A stretch of 64,000 nucleotides of DNA from Paulinella micropora (GCA_009731375.1 BJOX01000239.1:200806-264805); one strand, 5' to 3'; shown: positions 20,495 to 30,566, counted from the stretch's first letter. Notes: generated by a model not told the origin, from the sequence alone. Made by a program: numbers and translations.

Positions 20495-20630
20495 CTTCCT
20501 TTCTTGATTTCCTCTTGATTTCTTAATTATTTCTTGGTTGTTTAAAATGGTGATTTTTTGATTGTTATGACACTTTTCATAGAGTGCATTTTTCTTAAAA
20601 ATGACCCTATGAAAAGTGTAATCATCTCCT
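20495..20630 (-). repeat. element 1 right TIR
   Basis: Inverted copy of 338-472, ending ...ATCATCTCCT with the same internal hairpin. Confidence 0.93.
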
Positions 20631-20636
20631 TCGCTG
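20631..20636. repeat. target-site duplication, element 1 right
   Basis: TCGCTG, matching 332-337. Confidence 0.85.
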
Positions 20637-20747
20637 GCAAGTCAACCCAGGCATTTTTTCACATGTGAGTCACATGCCTTTCTAACCTGCTGGTGAGTCA
20701 GCCCAGCCATTTTTTGGCATGTGCGTCACATGCCTTTCTAACCCTGC
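20637..20747. repeat. host spacer, two ~53-bp direct copies
   Basis: Host DNA between the two elements. GCATTTTTT...GTGAGTCACATGCC and TTTCTAACC occur twice in tandem with about 10 percent divergence. Confidence 0.75.
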
Positions 20748-20763
20748 TGTGTGTGTGTGTGTG

Positions 20764-20802
<39 letters not shown>

Positions 20803-20942
20803 GTGTTGTGTGTGTGTGTGTGTGTGTTGTGTGTGTGTGTGTGTGTGTGTGTTTTGTGTTGTGTGTGTGTGTGTGTGTGTGTGCGTTGTGTGTTAACACA
20901 ACGCACACACACACACACCACACGGTGACACACCACGCACAC

Positions 20943-20973
<31 letters not shown>

Positions 20974-20991
20974 CGTGTGTGTGTGTGTATG
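20748..20991. repeat. (TG)n to (CA)n inverted microsatellite
   Basis: (TG)n with TTG interruptions switches to (CA)n around GTTAAC near 20893, giving a long near-palindrome. Element 2 inserted into its right end. Confidence 0.9.
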
Positions 20992-20997
20992 TATGTG
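20992..20997. repeat. target-site duplication, element 2 left
   Basis: TATGTG, identical to 43776-43781. Confidence 0.85.
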
Positions 20998-21153
20998 AGT
21001 AGTTGATAACCTAGAACTCGTCATGAATTTTTGCAAAATTCACGACTTCGTCTAGGTTGGTGCAGAGCCTCCTATTGATTATAAATACAAAGAAACAAAA
21101 ACAGACAAAATAGCCTTCTACAAGATAACGACAGCACACTACTAGAAAACATA
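20998..21153 (+). repeat. element 2 left TIR
   Basis: Near-identical to the reverse complement of 43619-43775 (two or three indels). AACCTAGA near the tip pairs with TCTAGGTT about 45 bp inward, around GAATTTTTGCAAAATTC, so this TIR also folds on itself. The sequence is unrelated to the element 1 TIR. Confidence 0.95.
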
Positions 21154-21324
21154 TATACATCATTAAATTGACCTTTTCGTCTTTCTCTTTAGAAGCAACT
21201 CCGGTTCAACCACCTACCACACAAACAAGTATGGTAGATAAAATTCATTTGAAATGAGGAGGGCTTTCGCCCAATTTTTAAATTGAATACACACTAGTTT
21301 ATACTCCTATGTGCAAAAGGAGTT

Positions 21325-21340
21325 AGTGGTTATAACCACT
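21325..21340. terminator. perfect palindrome at 3' end of coiled-coil gene
   Basis: AGTGGTTATAACCACT, with an outer pair ATTGAAT/ATTCAAT. It sits directly after the stop of the minus-strand coiled-coil gene, so a 3'-end or terminator hairpin is plausible. Confidence 0.4.
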
Positions 21341-21341
21341 T

Positions 21342-21850
21342 TTATTCAATTCTTTGTCTTTTGTATTTCTCATATGACTTGATTATTTCTAATGAAGTTT
21401 TACCACTATCAATCATCTTTCGTGCTTTTATTTCATCATCAAGTCCCATGGGTTGATTTTCAGCACTTAACCAATGTTCAAACAATCTTAATTGTTTCTT
21501 CTTTCGTTCTTCTTCTCTCTTTTTTTCTCTTTTCATTTGTTCAATTTTCTCTTTTCGTTCAACATCATCATTTCATTTATTAAGCAAGTCTTCAAGAGCA
21601 CTTCCTTTATTTATACATTCTTTCTTTTCTTTCTCCAATTCTATTTTTTCTCGTTCATTTCGTTCTAATTTACTTAATAATTATCATATTTGACATCATT
21701 ATTAGGCTTATCTCTTAACAAATCTCTTCGTGTTCTATCTTGCAATTTCTCCAACCATTTATTCTTTTCTTCTCTTTCAACATATTCATATTCACCTTCG
21801 TTATCATTAACACTGATATCATTATCCTCACTAATTATTGCGAGGGTGAA
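21342..21850 (-). pseudogene. coiled-coil protein at INT-side terminus, broken
   Basis: Relative of 19732-20205. The C-terminal 64 codons (21342-21536) are open and include LFEHWLSAENQPMG and KARKMIDSGKTSLE. Upstream parts in other frames contain EEKNKWLEKLQDRTRRDLL. No start codon is evident. Charged helical protein of unknown role. Confidence 0.5.
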
Positions 21851-21877
21851 AAAAGACGACAGAAAGTATTCCAAAAA

Positions 21878-21912
21878 GCAAAAAAGCACAACTATGCTGG
21901 TGTGCTTTTTTA
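21878..21912. terminator. hairpin between divergent ORFs
   Basis: AAAAAAGCACA pairs with TGTGCTTTTTT across a short AC-TATGC loop. It lies between the coiled-coil gene and the next plus-strand ORF. Confidence 0.4.
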
Positions 21913-21953
21913 CCTCACCTTTCCCGTGTGTGGTGGCTGACCGAATAAGTAAA

Positions 21954-22442
21954 ATGGAAAAACTAGACAGGCGGGCACATATCTCCCTCCATTTTTTTCT
22001 GGAACACTCCAAAGCATATGTTTTTCCTCGTGCTTTTTCATTCTGCGACTTTTTCAGAATTCCCAAAGTGTCCAAGTCAAGAAGACCAAACCCTCGCCGT
22101 TTTGCGTGTGTAGATGTAAGCCGACCCATCCGCACGGGAGGAACCAGAGGAACCAGAGGAGCCCCGCCAAGAAGACCCCGAAGTAAAGGTAAGTTTGTTG
22201 CTTGTTTCTTTCCACGTAAAATGTTTTTGCAGGAGTTGACTGATGCTCTTGAAGTTCTGTGGGTTGGTCGTATAACCACAAATAATATACCGAAGGAGTT
22301 GGGTAGTAATAGGAATGAAGTAGTTGCTCGCAATAGAAATGAAAATGCCCCCCAACAAATAGAGGGCAAACACCAATATTGGTCACACATTGACAAAAAG
22401 ATGGTGTCGCGAAACTTTTTCTTGAAAGGAATGAGGGAATGA
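21954..22442 (+). CDS. unknown 162-aa ORF
   Basis: Open from an ATG at 21954, with a basic Arg/Pro/Gly-rich middle (TGGTRGTRGAPPRRPRSKGK region) and a more ordinary C-terminal half ending FFLKGMRE. Its stop overlaps the next ORF's start (ATGA). There is no counterpart in element 1 that I can see, and an even longer ORF runs on the other strand, so coding is uncertain. Confidence 0.35.
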   Translation: MEKLDRRAHISLHFFLEHSKAYVFPRAFSFCDFFRIPKVSKSRRPNPRRFACVDVSRPIRTGGTRGTRGAPPRRPRSKGKFVACFFPRKMFLQELTDALEVLWVGRITTNNIPKELGSNRNEVVARNRNENAPQQIEGKHQYWSHIDKKMVSRNFFLKGMRE

Positions 22443-22621
22443 TACCAGTGAAACTTAATTGCTACAAATCCCCTATTCGCAAGGACCAAGTACCAGCTCG
22501 TTTCATTGTGGAGTTTACCGATGGGTCTTTCAAATTATTCAGGATCTGGGATAACATAGATACGATTGCTGATTTTTACGGGCTCACTATTAAGACTGCT
22601 TATCGTGTAGTCTTTGATTAA
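22439..22621 (+). CDS. small conserved-looking 60-aa ORF
   Basis: Starts in an ATGA overlap with the preceding ORF. The make-up is protein-like (RFIVEFTDGSFKLFRIW, IADFYGLTIKTAYRVV). It may be the C-terminal part of the upstream protein after a shift. Family not recognised. Confidence 0.4.
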   Translation: MIPVKLNCYKSPIRKDQVPARFIVEFTDGSFKLFRIWDNIDTIADFYGLTIKTAYRVVFD

Positions 22622-22664
22622 ACAACAAAAATATTAGAAAATAGATTCCGTCATAAATTCTCTT

Positions 22665-23719
22665 TCAAAATCGCTCCACTGGTTCATAACGGAATCTATT
22701 TTTGGCTTCTGCAGAGTTGACAAGAGACATTCCGAATACAGGAAAGTTTTTCATTAAATGGACTTTTGCTTTTCTTTCCCACTTACTAGTTCTTATGTTT
22801 TCCGGTTGTATTTCTTCCCTTTTGAGTAGTTCTTTAGTCTTCTTCTCTTTAATAACTTCTTTAGTTTGCTCCTTCATATCTTTTTCTTCGTCTATCGGTT
22901 TAATAAAATCAGTTTTTAATAAATCTCTAGGACTTACCAACTCATCGTTATTTAATATTAACTTAAATCCAGACCGGCCTTTGACTTTATAAATAATTTT
23001 ACTGAAAGTTTTGCCGCCTTTCGCGAACATTAGTTTTTTGTTTTCTTTTCTCACACTATCACCAACATTGAATTCCTTAATTAAATTATCTCTTGTTATC
23101 ACTTGTTTATTTTTATCTCTCCCGAAAATACTTCCGCCGGTTTAGCCTGAATCCCTCTATGAACTTTATGATTATAAGCATTGACTAAGTCTTGAATATA
23201 ACTGACCCAATCAAAATTACGACTGGTTTCAAATGAAAGGTCTAGCCATCTTCTAATACTCCTTATAACTCTATCAACAACCGCTAAGGGTCTATGGTCG
23301 CCAACTTCAACTACATCATGTCTAATTCCATTTTCAATAAAATATTCGCGGGTTTCTCCTTTATATTCTCCCCCGCTGTCGGTAGTAATTGATTTCGGTT
23401 TATATTTGATTGATTTTAAAGCATAATAGACTTCTTTTGCTGTTTTATTTTTTAGTGGAATGATTATTAAATATCTTGAATGACAATCTATCCAAACTAA
23501 CATCCAAGCATATCCTTTATTTCCTTTCTTATCTTTTATCTTACTCATATCCGCTAACTCAAGAAAAACTTGGTCTACTGGTTTATCAACCCATATAGTT
23601 TTCCATATTTTCGGGTTCTTTTTCTGGTGGTGAATTTCAAGTGCTTCTTCTTCTTTTGTTTTAACTACTTCCCCCGTAGGTGTGTCTTCTGTATTAATAA
23701 TTATATGTTTATTGTCCAT
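22665..23719 (-). pseudogene. INT: rve-family integrase, one frameshift
   Basis: An N-terminal 206-codon ORF (23099-23719) holds the catalytic core: LELADMSK, WIDCHSRYLIIIPLKNKTAKEV, ITTDSGGEYKG and AVVDRVIRSIRRWLD. After a shift near 23110 the C-terminal domain follows (FNVGDSVRKENKK...FKLILNNDELVSPRDLL). Where most rve integrases have Glu in the last motif (VER), both elements have Asp (VDR), 35 residues after the central Asp. The first acidic position reads L-E-L here against V-D-L in element 1. No HHCC zinc finger is visible. Confidence 0.9.
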
Positions 23720-23746
23720 GATATATTATATATTAGATAATATACT

Positions 23747-24486
23747 ATGACATTTTTTCCTAGGGTAGGAGGGAAACATTTTCTTAAAAAAGTAATTCTT
23801 CCATTGATACCAACTCACAAAATTTATGTGGAACCTTTCGTCGGTGCTGGAAGCATATTTAGAAAAAAAGAACCTGTCAATTTGGAAGTAATTAATGATT
23901 TAGATAAAGATATTTATCACATATGGAAAGATATGAAGAAAGTGTCAGCAGAAACAATTAATAAATACGATTTACACCTTCAAGAACAAAATTTGAAAAA
24001 CTTAAGAAAGCTAAATTCAAAGAACCAAGTATAAGACTTTACAGAAATTTATATTTATCATTCAATTCATTCGGTGGAAATAGAAATTCTTTCGCCGATC
24101 AAAGAGATTATAGTCGCCCTGCTTCAAGAGATAATTTTAAGAAAAACATAGAAAAAATAAAAGATAGATTGAAAGACACTATAGTATTAAATAAAGACTT
24201 TAAAGCAGTGATAAAAAATATGACACACCAGACACATTTTTCTACCTCGACCCTCCATACGACGAAGAAAAAAAAATAAAAGTTGGGGATATAAACACCA
24301 TGTTTCACCAGAAGAAGTATTTAATGCTGTAAAGGAATAAAAGGAAAATTTATTTCACCTTATAACTATTCCAAAAAAATAAAACATATTTTTAAGGACT
24401 TTAAGATAAGGAAAGTGAAGGCAACTTATTCATTAAATGATGCTAACAGAAAAGAAGTAAGAGAATTATTGATTTCAAACTTTTAG
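23747..24486 (+). pseudogene. dam-like: Dam-like (D12 class) adenine methyltransferase, broken
   Basis: About 245 residues. It starts MTFFPRVGGKHFLKK, then the SAM motif YVEPFVGAGSIFRKK and VINDLDKDIY, which is the alpha (Dam) order. After shifts near 24010 and 24210 come NSFGGNRNSFA and FYLDPPYDEE, and the end is LLISNF. D12-class enzymes methylate adenine N6. The gene is divergent from the integrase with a 27-bp gap and occupies the slot that in element 1 holds a beta-class enzyme, although the two proteins are unrelated in motif order. Confidence 0.85.
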
Positions 24487-24490
24487 AATT

Positions 24491-25002
24491 TCAAGAAACA
24501 TTTTTCAACATCACTTTTTCTTTCTTAGCACCACCAGAAGATTGATTATATACTTTCGCACTCACACTGCTTGATTTCTTACCTTTCCCTTTCTTAGGTT
24601 TCGGTTCTTCTTCTTCACTACTCTCGCTTTTCACTTTCTTCACTCTCCGGCTCAGGCTCCGGTTTCTTACTTCTTCTTTTCTCTCTTAGTTTCCGCTTTC
24701 TTTCTTCTTATCTTCATTTTCGCCATCTTTTCAGCGATGATATCAGTAAAATCGCATTCATCTTCACTCTCACTCTGCTCGGGTGTGTCATCTTGGTCCT
24801 TCTCATTAATGATATCTGTTGCTAAATTCTTATTTTCTATCTCTGCTATTTTTCGTTCCATATCTTCGTCTTCGCTTTTAACCGCATTTCGGTATTGTTC
24901 CAAAACCTTTTTGGCGTGTTCCATTTTTCTCTGCTTTGCTTTTTGTTTAATTCCATCAACTGCTTTTCCCCAATTTTGTCGGCTTGCTTCGGGAGACGGC
25001 AT
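24491..25002 (-). pseudogene. Lys-rich/acidic protein, one frameshift
   Basis: Counterpart of 16225-16762: NWGKAVDGIKQKAKQRKMEHAK, then an acidic EQSESEDECDFTDIIA, a Lys-rich stretch (stop of the first ORF at 24667), then in another frame Pro/Glu/Ser repeats and a VYNQSSGGAKKE tail. Start chosen at 25002; the upstream intergenic repeat (25003-25055) abuts it. Confidence 0.55.
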
Positions 25003-25055
25003 TTTAGAATCTCGCTTCGTGCTTCGCACTCTCGCTTATTCTAAAAATATTCTAT
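25003..25055 (-). promoter_or_regulatory. element 2 intergenic hairpin repeat (copy 1)
   Basis: Read on the minus strand: TTAGAATAAGCGAGAGTGCG, AAGCACGAAGCGAGATTCTAA and then the start codon. The ends TTAGAAT/ATTCTAA and the middle GTGC/GCAC pair. The repeat occurs seven times in element 2 and not in element 1. Confidence 0.7.
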
Positions 25056-25124
25056 ACTAAGATTATTATATTTTAGTATTTTTTTTAATAAATAAATAAT
25101 TAATTGNNNNNNNNNNTATATAAG

Positions 25125-28100
25125 ATGTCGCAATATAAATCATTACTTGGCCTTAATGAGTTGGCAGTTGATAGTCTAAATATACTTAACCTTGACCTAA
25201 CCAATACCAACATAGTGGGTTTAAACACTGACAGAGTGCCAGAAGATTCCGACCCAATAAATCTTTATTATACTGATGTGCGATTTGACACACGTCTCGC
25301 TTTAAAATCGACAACAGACCTAAAAGAAGGGCTTAATTATTGTTGGACTGATAACCGCTTTGATGGTCGGTTCGCTTTAAAATCAACAACTGACCTAAAA
25401 GAAGAACTTAATTATTATTGGACTGATAACCGCTTTGACACACGTCTCGCTTTAAAATCAACATCAGACATCAAAGAAGGAAAAGATTTATACTATACAG
25501 AACAACGAGTGAGGGACAATGACGAAGTCAATGCCTCAACTCAACACAGAAGCAATACTTCCAATCCGCACCAAACCAGTTTATACAATTTGATAGACAC
25601 AAACATATCTGCACCATTGGTCGGTCAATACTTAACATATAATGATGTAGATGGTAAATGGAAGAATATCGCTCTCAGTTCAATAGACACACTTTTCCGA
25701 TAAATGTGGATGAATTCGGCAATATTAGTATGGGAAGGAAGAATACAACAGGAGTTAATTTACTAAATACCAAAGATGTTGATGAATGGATATTTGAGCA
25801 TAGTGATAATAATAATAAAGTGTCAGCAGGTGGAAATATAGATAGCCACAGCGATGTGACAATAACAGGCTTCCCCCGAAGATAATCAATTACTCATTTA
25901 TAGCACAGGTCAATGGAGAAATACGACTTCACCCTTTCTGAGATTAGACGGCACTGCAAGTATGACGGGAGGAATAAATATGAACAACCAAAACATTACA
26001 AATGTAAATCAACTAAATGGTAGGGCTATCGCAACTTGGTTATCAGAGCACGACTCCAACAACGCGAAAGTGTCGGCAAGTGGAAGTATTGATACACATA
26101 GTGATGTGATTATAACAACAGCAACAGATAATCAACTGCTTATTTATAGCACAGGACAATGGCGAAATGTGGCATCGCCCTTTCTTAGATTAGACAGCAC
26201 CGCCAGTATGACAGGAGCATTAAATATGGGTGGTTATGCTATTTCAGGGGCTTCTACATATAATGGAATTAATCTCACCACTCTTGCAGTTGATGGTTCG
26301 GGTGGTTAAACTAACAGGAGACCAAACCATAGCAGGAAATAAAACATTCAGCAACATAATAAATGCTAGTGCGGGTATTGATATGAAAAGCCAAAGCATA
26401 ACAAATGTTAATCTTGTTGATGGTGTGGATGTTTCTGTTCTTGATACTTCGGTGGTTAAACTAACAGGGGACCAAACTATCGGAGGAAATAAAAAATTTA
26501 CATCAACTTTAGAAGTAAGTGGTTCATCCAATCCTACTACTTTTGACGGCATCGGCATCGCCTTTGATACAAAAATAGGAATGATTGCAGCACAAAAAAC
26601 AGCAACAGCGACTTGGTATCCGATACAAATAACGGGGTCGTATGTAGAGTTATATTCGGGTAATACTTTAATTATAACCGCAACTGGAGCAACATTAAGT
26701 TTGAATAACANNNNNNNNNNGAATAACAAACTTAGCCACACCATCAGCAACAACGGACGGAGCACACAAAAGTTATGTGGATACATTAGACATACAAAAT
26801 GTAACCTAACAACAGACCAAACCATAACAGGAAGTAAAACATTTAATGGGGCGAGCACTACGATAAAATATCTAACTTTAACACAAACGGCTGATTTTAA
26901 TAATCAAGTTATCATTAATGGTGGAAATATAACATATAATGGGGCGAGGATATTAAACCAAAATGGAGGAGATATATTCTTTTCACAGACATCAGGTGAT
27001 TATCAATATTTCTTATTTACTCTAAATACTCCTACAAGTGGAACCGCGAACCAAAGAGGTTATGTATTCACGAATGTAGCATTTGATGTAAAAGGAGCAG
27101 GTCTTTATATTTCAAAACTTTTGGACAATAAAAGTGCTTCATCTGACATTGTCCGTTTTAACAATGTCGGTGGTATGCGGTTTTATGGGGATTTAGATAT
27201 GAACTCAAACAACATAACAAGTGCTGGAACAATTACTTCAACTGCTGGCATGACTACAACAACATTAACGGCAAGCCATAAAATAACAACAGCAACAGGC
27301 AAACCAATAAGTATAGGAAACACAACAAAAGGAATAGGTACGACAGCGGGTTTAGAATTGTATGGGACTTTTAATAATAATACTGCTGGAGCACACATAC
27401 AAGCGATTACAACAAAAGATATATATCCTACATTTGGACTATTTAATTTAGGACATAATAGCATAAATATGGCTTTTGATGCTTATTTAGATGGCGCGGG
27501 ATGGAAATCAAGTTATGCGAGTTCAAACTTTTTAATTAATAAATTTTCCAACAAACTTAGATTTTTGTATGATAGTGGGAAAAGTGTTGGGACTGCTGTT
27601 CCTTGGTCTGTGGCTCTTGAACTTGATACAGCAGGCTTATTAACAACAAAGGCAATAACGGTGAGTGGATTAATAACGGCGAATGCGGGAATTACATATT
27701 CTGGGTTGCTAACGACCACAACTAATAATGGAGCGAAAATAGGAATTCAAGGACAAACAGACGGGACAAATGCGAGAGGAATATTTGTATGGGATACTGC
27801 TGATTCAGCATGGGGGATTTATATGTCTCAGTTTGGAGCAAATAAGCATTGAATGGAGGAACAGCACCAGCAGGAGGAGTAGGAGGAGGATTAACTTCTT
27901 ATGCTTTTAGATTTGGAGCGAATAGTTCTTCAACGAGTGGGTTCATATGGGAGAATAGTTCAAATACTGCTTTAATGTCTTTGAAAGCAAGCGATGGACA
28001 ATTATGGGTATTGTCTAATCCGATTCAATATTCAGACAGGAGAAAAAAGAAGTTATAAAGGAATGTTTAGGCTTAGATTTTATTAATAAGTTAAATCCAG

Positions 28101-28480
28101 TCTGCTATCGTATGATTGATGATTTAAAAAAATGTAGGACTGGCTTAATAGCACAAGAATTAGAGGACATACCAACAGAAATGAATATGCTAGATTTTGG
28201 CGGTTTTATAAAAGAAACAATTATGGTTCCGTGTCCAAAGCAAAGAAAAGAATGCGAATTGAAAGGTGTGAGTGGTAATCCAGAAGATGTTAAATGTGTT
28301 GATAGTGGTGATGTCGTTTATGGTATAGGTTATTCCGAGTTTATTGCACCATTAATTAAAGCGGTTCAACAATTATCAGAAAAGGTAGTTAATTTAGAAA
28401 AACAAAATAATAATCTCATGCTTATTATAGAAGATCTATCTAAGCAACTTTCTGAAATACGAGCAGTCGTTTTCCCTTGA
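25125..28480 (+). pseudogene. long fibre protein with S74-type C-terminal chaperone
   Basis: About 1,100 residues. It starts MSQYKSLLGLNEL, with shaft repeats TTDLKEGLNYCWTDNRFD and similar (25260-25500). Collagen-free beta-helix-like repeats with VKLTGDQTIAGNKTF occur at 26300-26500 and 26800, and the end has the S74 signature QYSDRRKKK (about 28025) followed by GLIAQELEDIP and a terminal coiled coil. Frames shift near 25690, 25885, 26310, 27850 and 28055, and a 10-N gap lies at 26711. In phage and virophage-like viruses such fibres bind hosts, and the C-terminal chaperone is released after trimerisation. Receptor binding here is inference. Confidence 0.85.
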
Positions 28481-28526
28481 TATTTATCAACTTCACTCTC
28501 ATTCGCTTCGCTCATTATCGTTTGTT

Positions 28527-28624
28527 GATAAACATCGAAAACCGATTTATTTATTTTCAATAAAGAAAAACGATGTTTTAGAATAAGTGAGAGTGCGGAG
28601 CACGAAACGCAATTCTAAAATATC
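28527..28624 (+). promoter_or_regulatory. element 2 intergenic hairpin repeat (copy 2)
   Basis: Outer arms ACATCGAAAA / AAACGATGTTT enclose an AT-rich spacer. Then TTAGAATAAGTGAGAGTGCG, a CACGAA core and ATTCTAAAATATC run straight into the ATG of the TM protein. Confidence 0.75.
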
Positions 28625-28979
28625 ATGTCAAACAATAATACAACTAGACTTCACAGACCACCGCCTATTATGGATATGGATGGCGAACTAACTCCAGAAT
28701 TAAAGTCTCGTGTTCTTGAAGTAGAACTAAAGACTGAGGAAAAAAAAGTAGAGCACGAATCGGAAGATAACTGGAATTGTTGTTGTATGAAAAAACAGGC
28801 CGACCGACAGCCGACTTATTAAATACTTATTTCAAATGGGTATCATTATTGCCATTATAACCCTTTGTATTGTGAGGCTATCTGAAAAGAACTTACCTTG
28901 TGAGGTTGCTAATACTTCTGTCGGAATTTTAACACTATTGATTGGTATATGCCTTCCATCACCATCTTCAAGTAAGAAA
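28625..28979 (+). pseudogene. single-TM protein, one frameshift
   Basis: Starts MSNNNTTRLHRPPP, with ELTPELKSRVLE and a CCC cluster; shift near 28820; then the TM segment FQMGIIIAIITLCIV and a C-terminal PSPSSSKK. Counterpart of 12862-13200. Confidence 0.6.
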
Positions 28980-29006
28980 TAATATTTTACTCATGCACTT
29001 CGTGCC

Positions 29007-29097
29007 TTCGTAAAACATCGTCCACCATTAAAGTATAAAAACGATGTTTGAGAATAAGCGAGAGTGCGAAGCACGAAGTGAAATTCTTAAATATCAA
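29007..29097 (+). promoter_or_regulatory. element 2 intergenic hairpin repeat (copy 3)
   Basis: AAACATCGTCC / AAACGATGTTT arms, then GAATAAGCGAGAGTGCGAAG and CACGAAGTGAAATTCTTAAA. It lies between the TM gene and the convergent small gene and does not precede a visible start, so it may also work at 3' ends. Confidence 0.65.
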
Positions 29098-29344
29098 AGC
29101 ATTCGTATACATGTATTTTATACCAAGAACTATCGCCGGCACAAATTAACGGCAGGGCTTCATCAAAACTAACACACCAATCACTGAAAGGTTTATACAG
29201 GCATTTAAATTTAGTTTCAATACCTTGCTTTATACAATAAGCACAACTCTCATTCTTTTTTTCGCTTACCCGTGAGTAAAAGTCGTAGGCAGTACGCGAA
29301 AATATTTTTGTTATTAAAAAGTTTATCATCAGTAATATAATCAA
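29087..29344 (-). CDS. small Cys-containing protein with N-terminal hydrophobic segment
   Basis: 85 residues, intact. N-terminal hydrophobic anchor or signal (IILLMINFLITKIF), then YDFYSRVS, a CAYC pair, FKCLYKPFSDWCVSF and a C-terminal Cys. The spaced cysteines suggest disulfides in an exported domain. A broken counterpart is at 12640-12890. Function unknown. Confidence 0.55.
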   Translation of the reverse strand: MIILLMINFLITKIFSRTAYDFYSRVSEKKNESCAYCIKQGIETKFKCLYKPFSDWCVSFDEALPLICAGDSSWYKIHVYECFDI

Positions 29345-29349
29345 AGCTA

Positions 29350-29709
29350 CTGAATATAAATATCAGCGGATTATTTTTCTGAGCAATGATTTTGTGGGAA
29401 GCAAAACATTTAATAAAAATATTCAAATGTCATTCACACCAACCAAAATGAATGTTAAGTTTATTCATTATACGAACGAACGACCAGACTGAAACCAAAA
29501 CCAGAATTCTTTATATGGACAGAATTGGAATTATCGGCACATTCGCTGATAGTAATATAGCAAACATTTCAAACCTTAGTTATAATTTAGGTGTCGTTGG
29601 ATGGACGGACGGACAATATACATTTAAAGTCCTTGAAACTGACAGCGGAAATATTGATACAGGAAATTTAGCGGGCCGAATTGTTGTATGCCTAGAGTTT
29701 TTGGCTTAA
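29350..29709 (+). CDS. conserved ~86-aa protein with overlapping upstream ORF
   Basis: The ORF 29452-29709 matches 12251-12511 closely (ILYMDRIGIIGTFADS, GWTDGQYTFKVL). The upstream frame (TEYKYQRIIFLSNDF...) has lost its ATG and overlaps the start of the main ORF in the same relative frame as in element 1. Unknown function, upstream of the ATPase. Confidence 0.6.
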
Positions 29710-29719
29710 TAATATAGCA

Positions 29720-30531
29720 ATGCAAAAAATAAACAATATCAAGGTGAAACCAGTGAAGCAGGAAGGCGAAGGAAACAAAAAAGCAAAAGATTATAAATTA
29801 TTTAATGAGCCCTTTTCAAACATATTTCTACTCGCCCGTAAGAAGAGCGGGAAAACGACATTGAAATACTGAAACGGACTACAGACAGAAAAACCCGTAT
29901 TGTCATTATTGCTTCAACAATACACAAGGACTACATTTATAAAGCAATGGTAAAGCATTTTAAGAACAGGGGAAACCCTATGGCAATATATACAGTTCTT
30001 AAATCAGATGGTGTAAATGTCATTGATTATGAGTTAGACAAACTGAACAGACAGGACGAGCAACACGAAGGAGAAACTAAACAGGACAAAGATGAAATAG
30101 AGAAGCCACAATTTTTATACTTTGGAAAAGAAAAGAAAAAGGAAGAAGGAGGTGAGAAGAAAGAGAGACCAAGTAAGTATATTTCACCAGAGGTTGTTTT
30201 TGTTTTGGACGATTTAGGAAGTGGATTAAGAGATAACTCCGTAAGCGATTTGTTAAAAAAGAACAGACACTATAAAAGTAAGGTGATTATGTCTAGTCAG
30301 TATCTGAACGACCTACGGCCAGAAGCCATTAAGCAGTTAGATTATTTGCTAATTTTTCCAGGTCAGTCTCAGGATAAAATGGAACTCGTGTATAAACACT
30401 TAGACTTATCTTTTGATTTTGATTATTTTCTTCAAAAGTATTACGAAGCAACAAAGGAGAGATTTAATTTTCTTTATGTCTCAAGTGTTGATGATGAGTT
30501 AAGAAAAAACTTTAATTTTAGGCTAAAATAA
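29720..30531 (+). pseudogene. ATPase: A32/FtsK-like DNA-packaging ATPase, one or two shifts
   Basis: About 270 residues. N-terminal part with Walker A ARKKSGKTT (29834-29860), then a TGA in that frame shortly after and a shift. The main ORF (29947-30531) holds Walker B PEVVFVLDDLG and the sensor-like MSSQYLNDLRPEAIKQLDYL, as in viral A32-type packaging motors. It packages the linear genome into the capsid. The upstream neighbour ends 10 bp before the start. Confidence 0.88.
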
Positions 30532-30566
30532 TTATTTGATTTTTAAATATTTTTTTTCATAGTATC

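Larger units (their letters stand above)
338..20630. mobile_element. Polinton/Maverick element 1 (20.3 kb)
   Basis: A complete element with 135-bp TIRs starting 5'-AG and ending CT-3', flanked by a 6-bp target duplication. Inside are the diagnostic genes: protein-primed DNA polymerase B, rve integrase, A32/FtsK-like ATPase, adenain-like cysteine protease, and major and minor capsid proteins. Extra cargo comprises a beta-class DNA methyltransferase, a class-3 lipase-like gene, a HIRAN protein and an S74-type fibre. Nearly every long gene has at least one frameshift. In-frame stops in the ATPase Walker A and the HIRAN protein, and a substitution of an integrase catalytic Asp, show real decay. 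Boundaries are seen directly; the claim that it once formed virions is inference from gene content. Confidence 0.95.

Noticed and set aside
21674-22489. 271-aa minus-strand ORF opposite the plus-strand ORFs of element 2
   Set aside because: Composition is not protein-like apart from its last 50 residues, which belong to the coiled-coil gene. The plus-strand reading looks better, though still weak.
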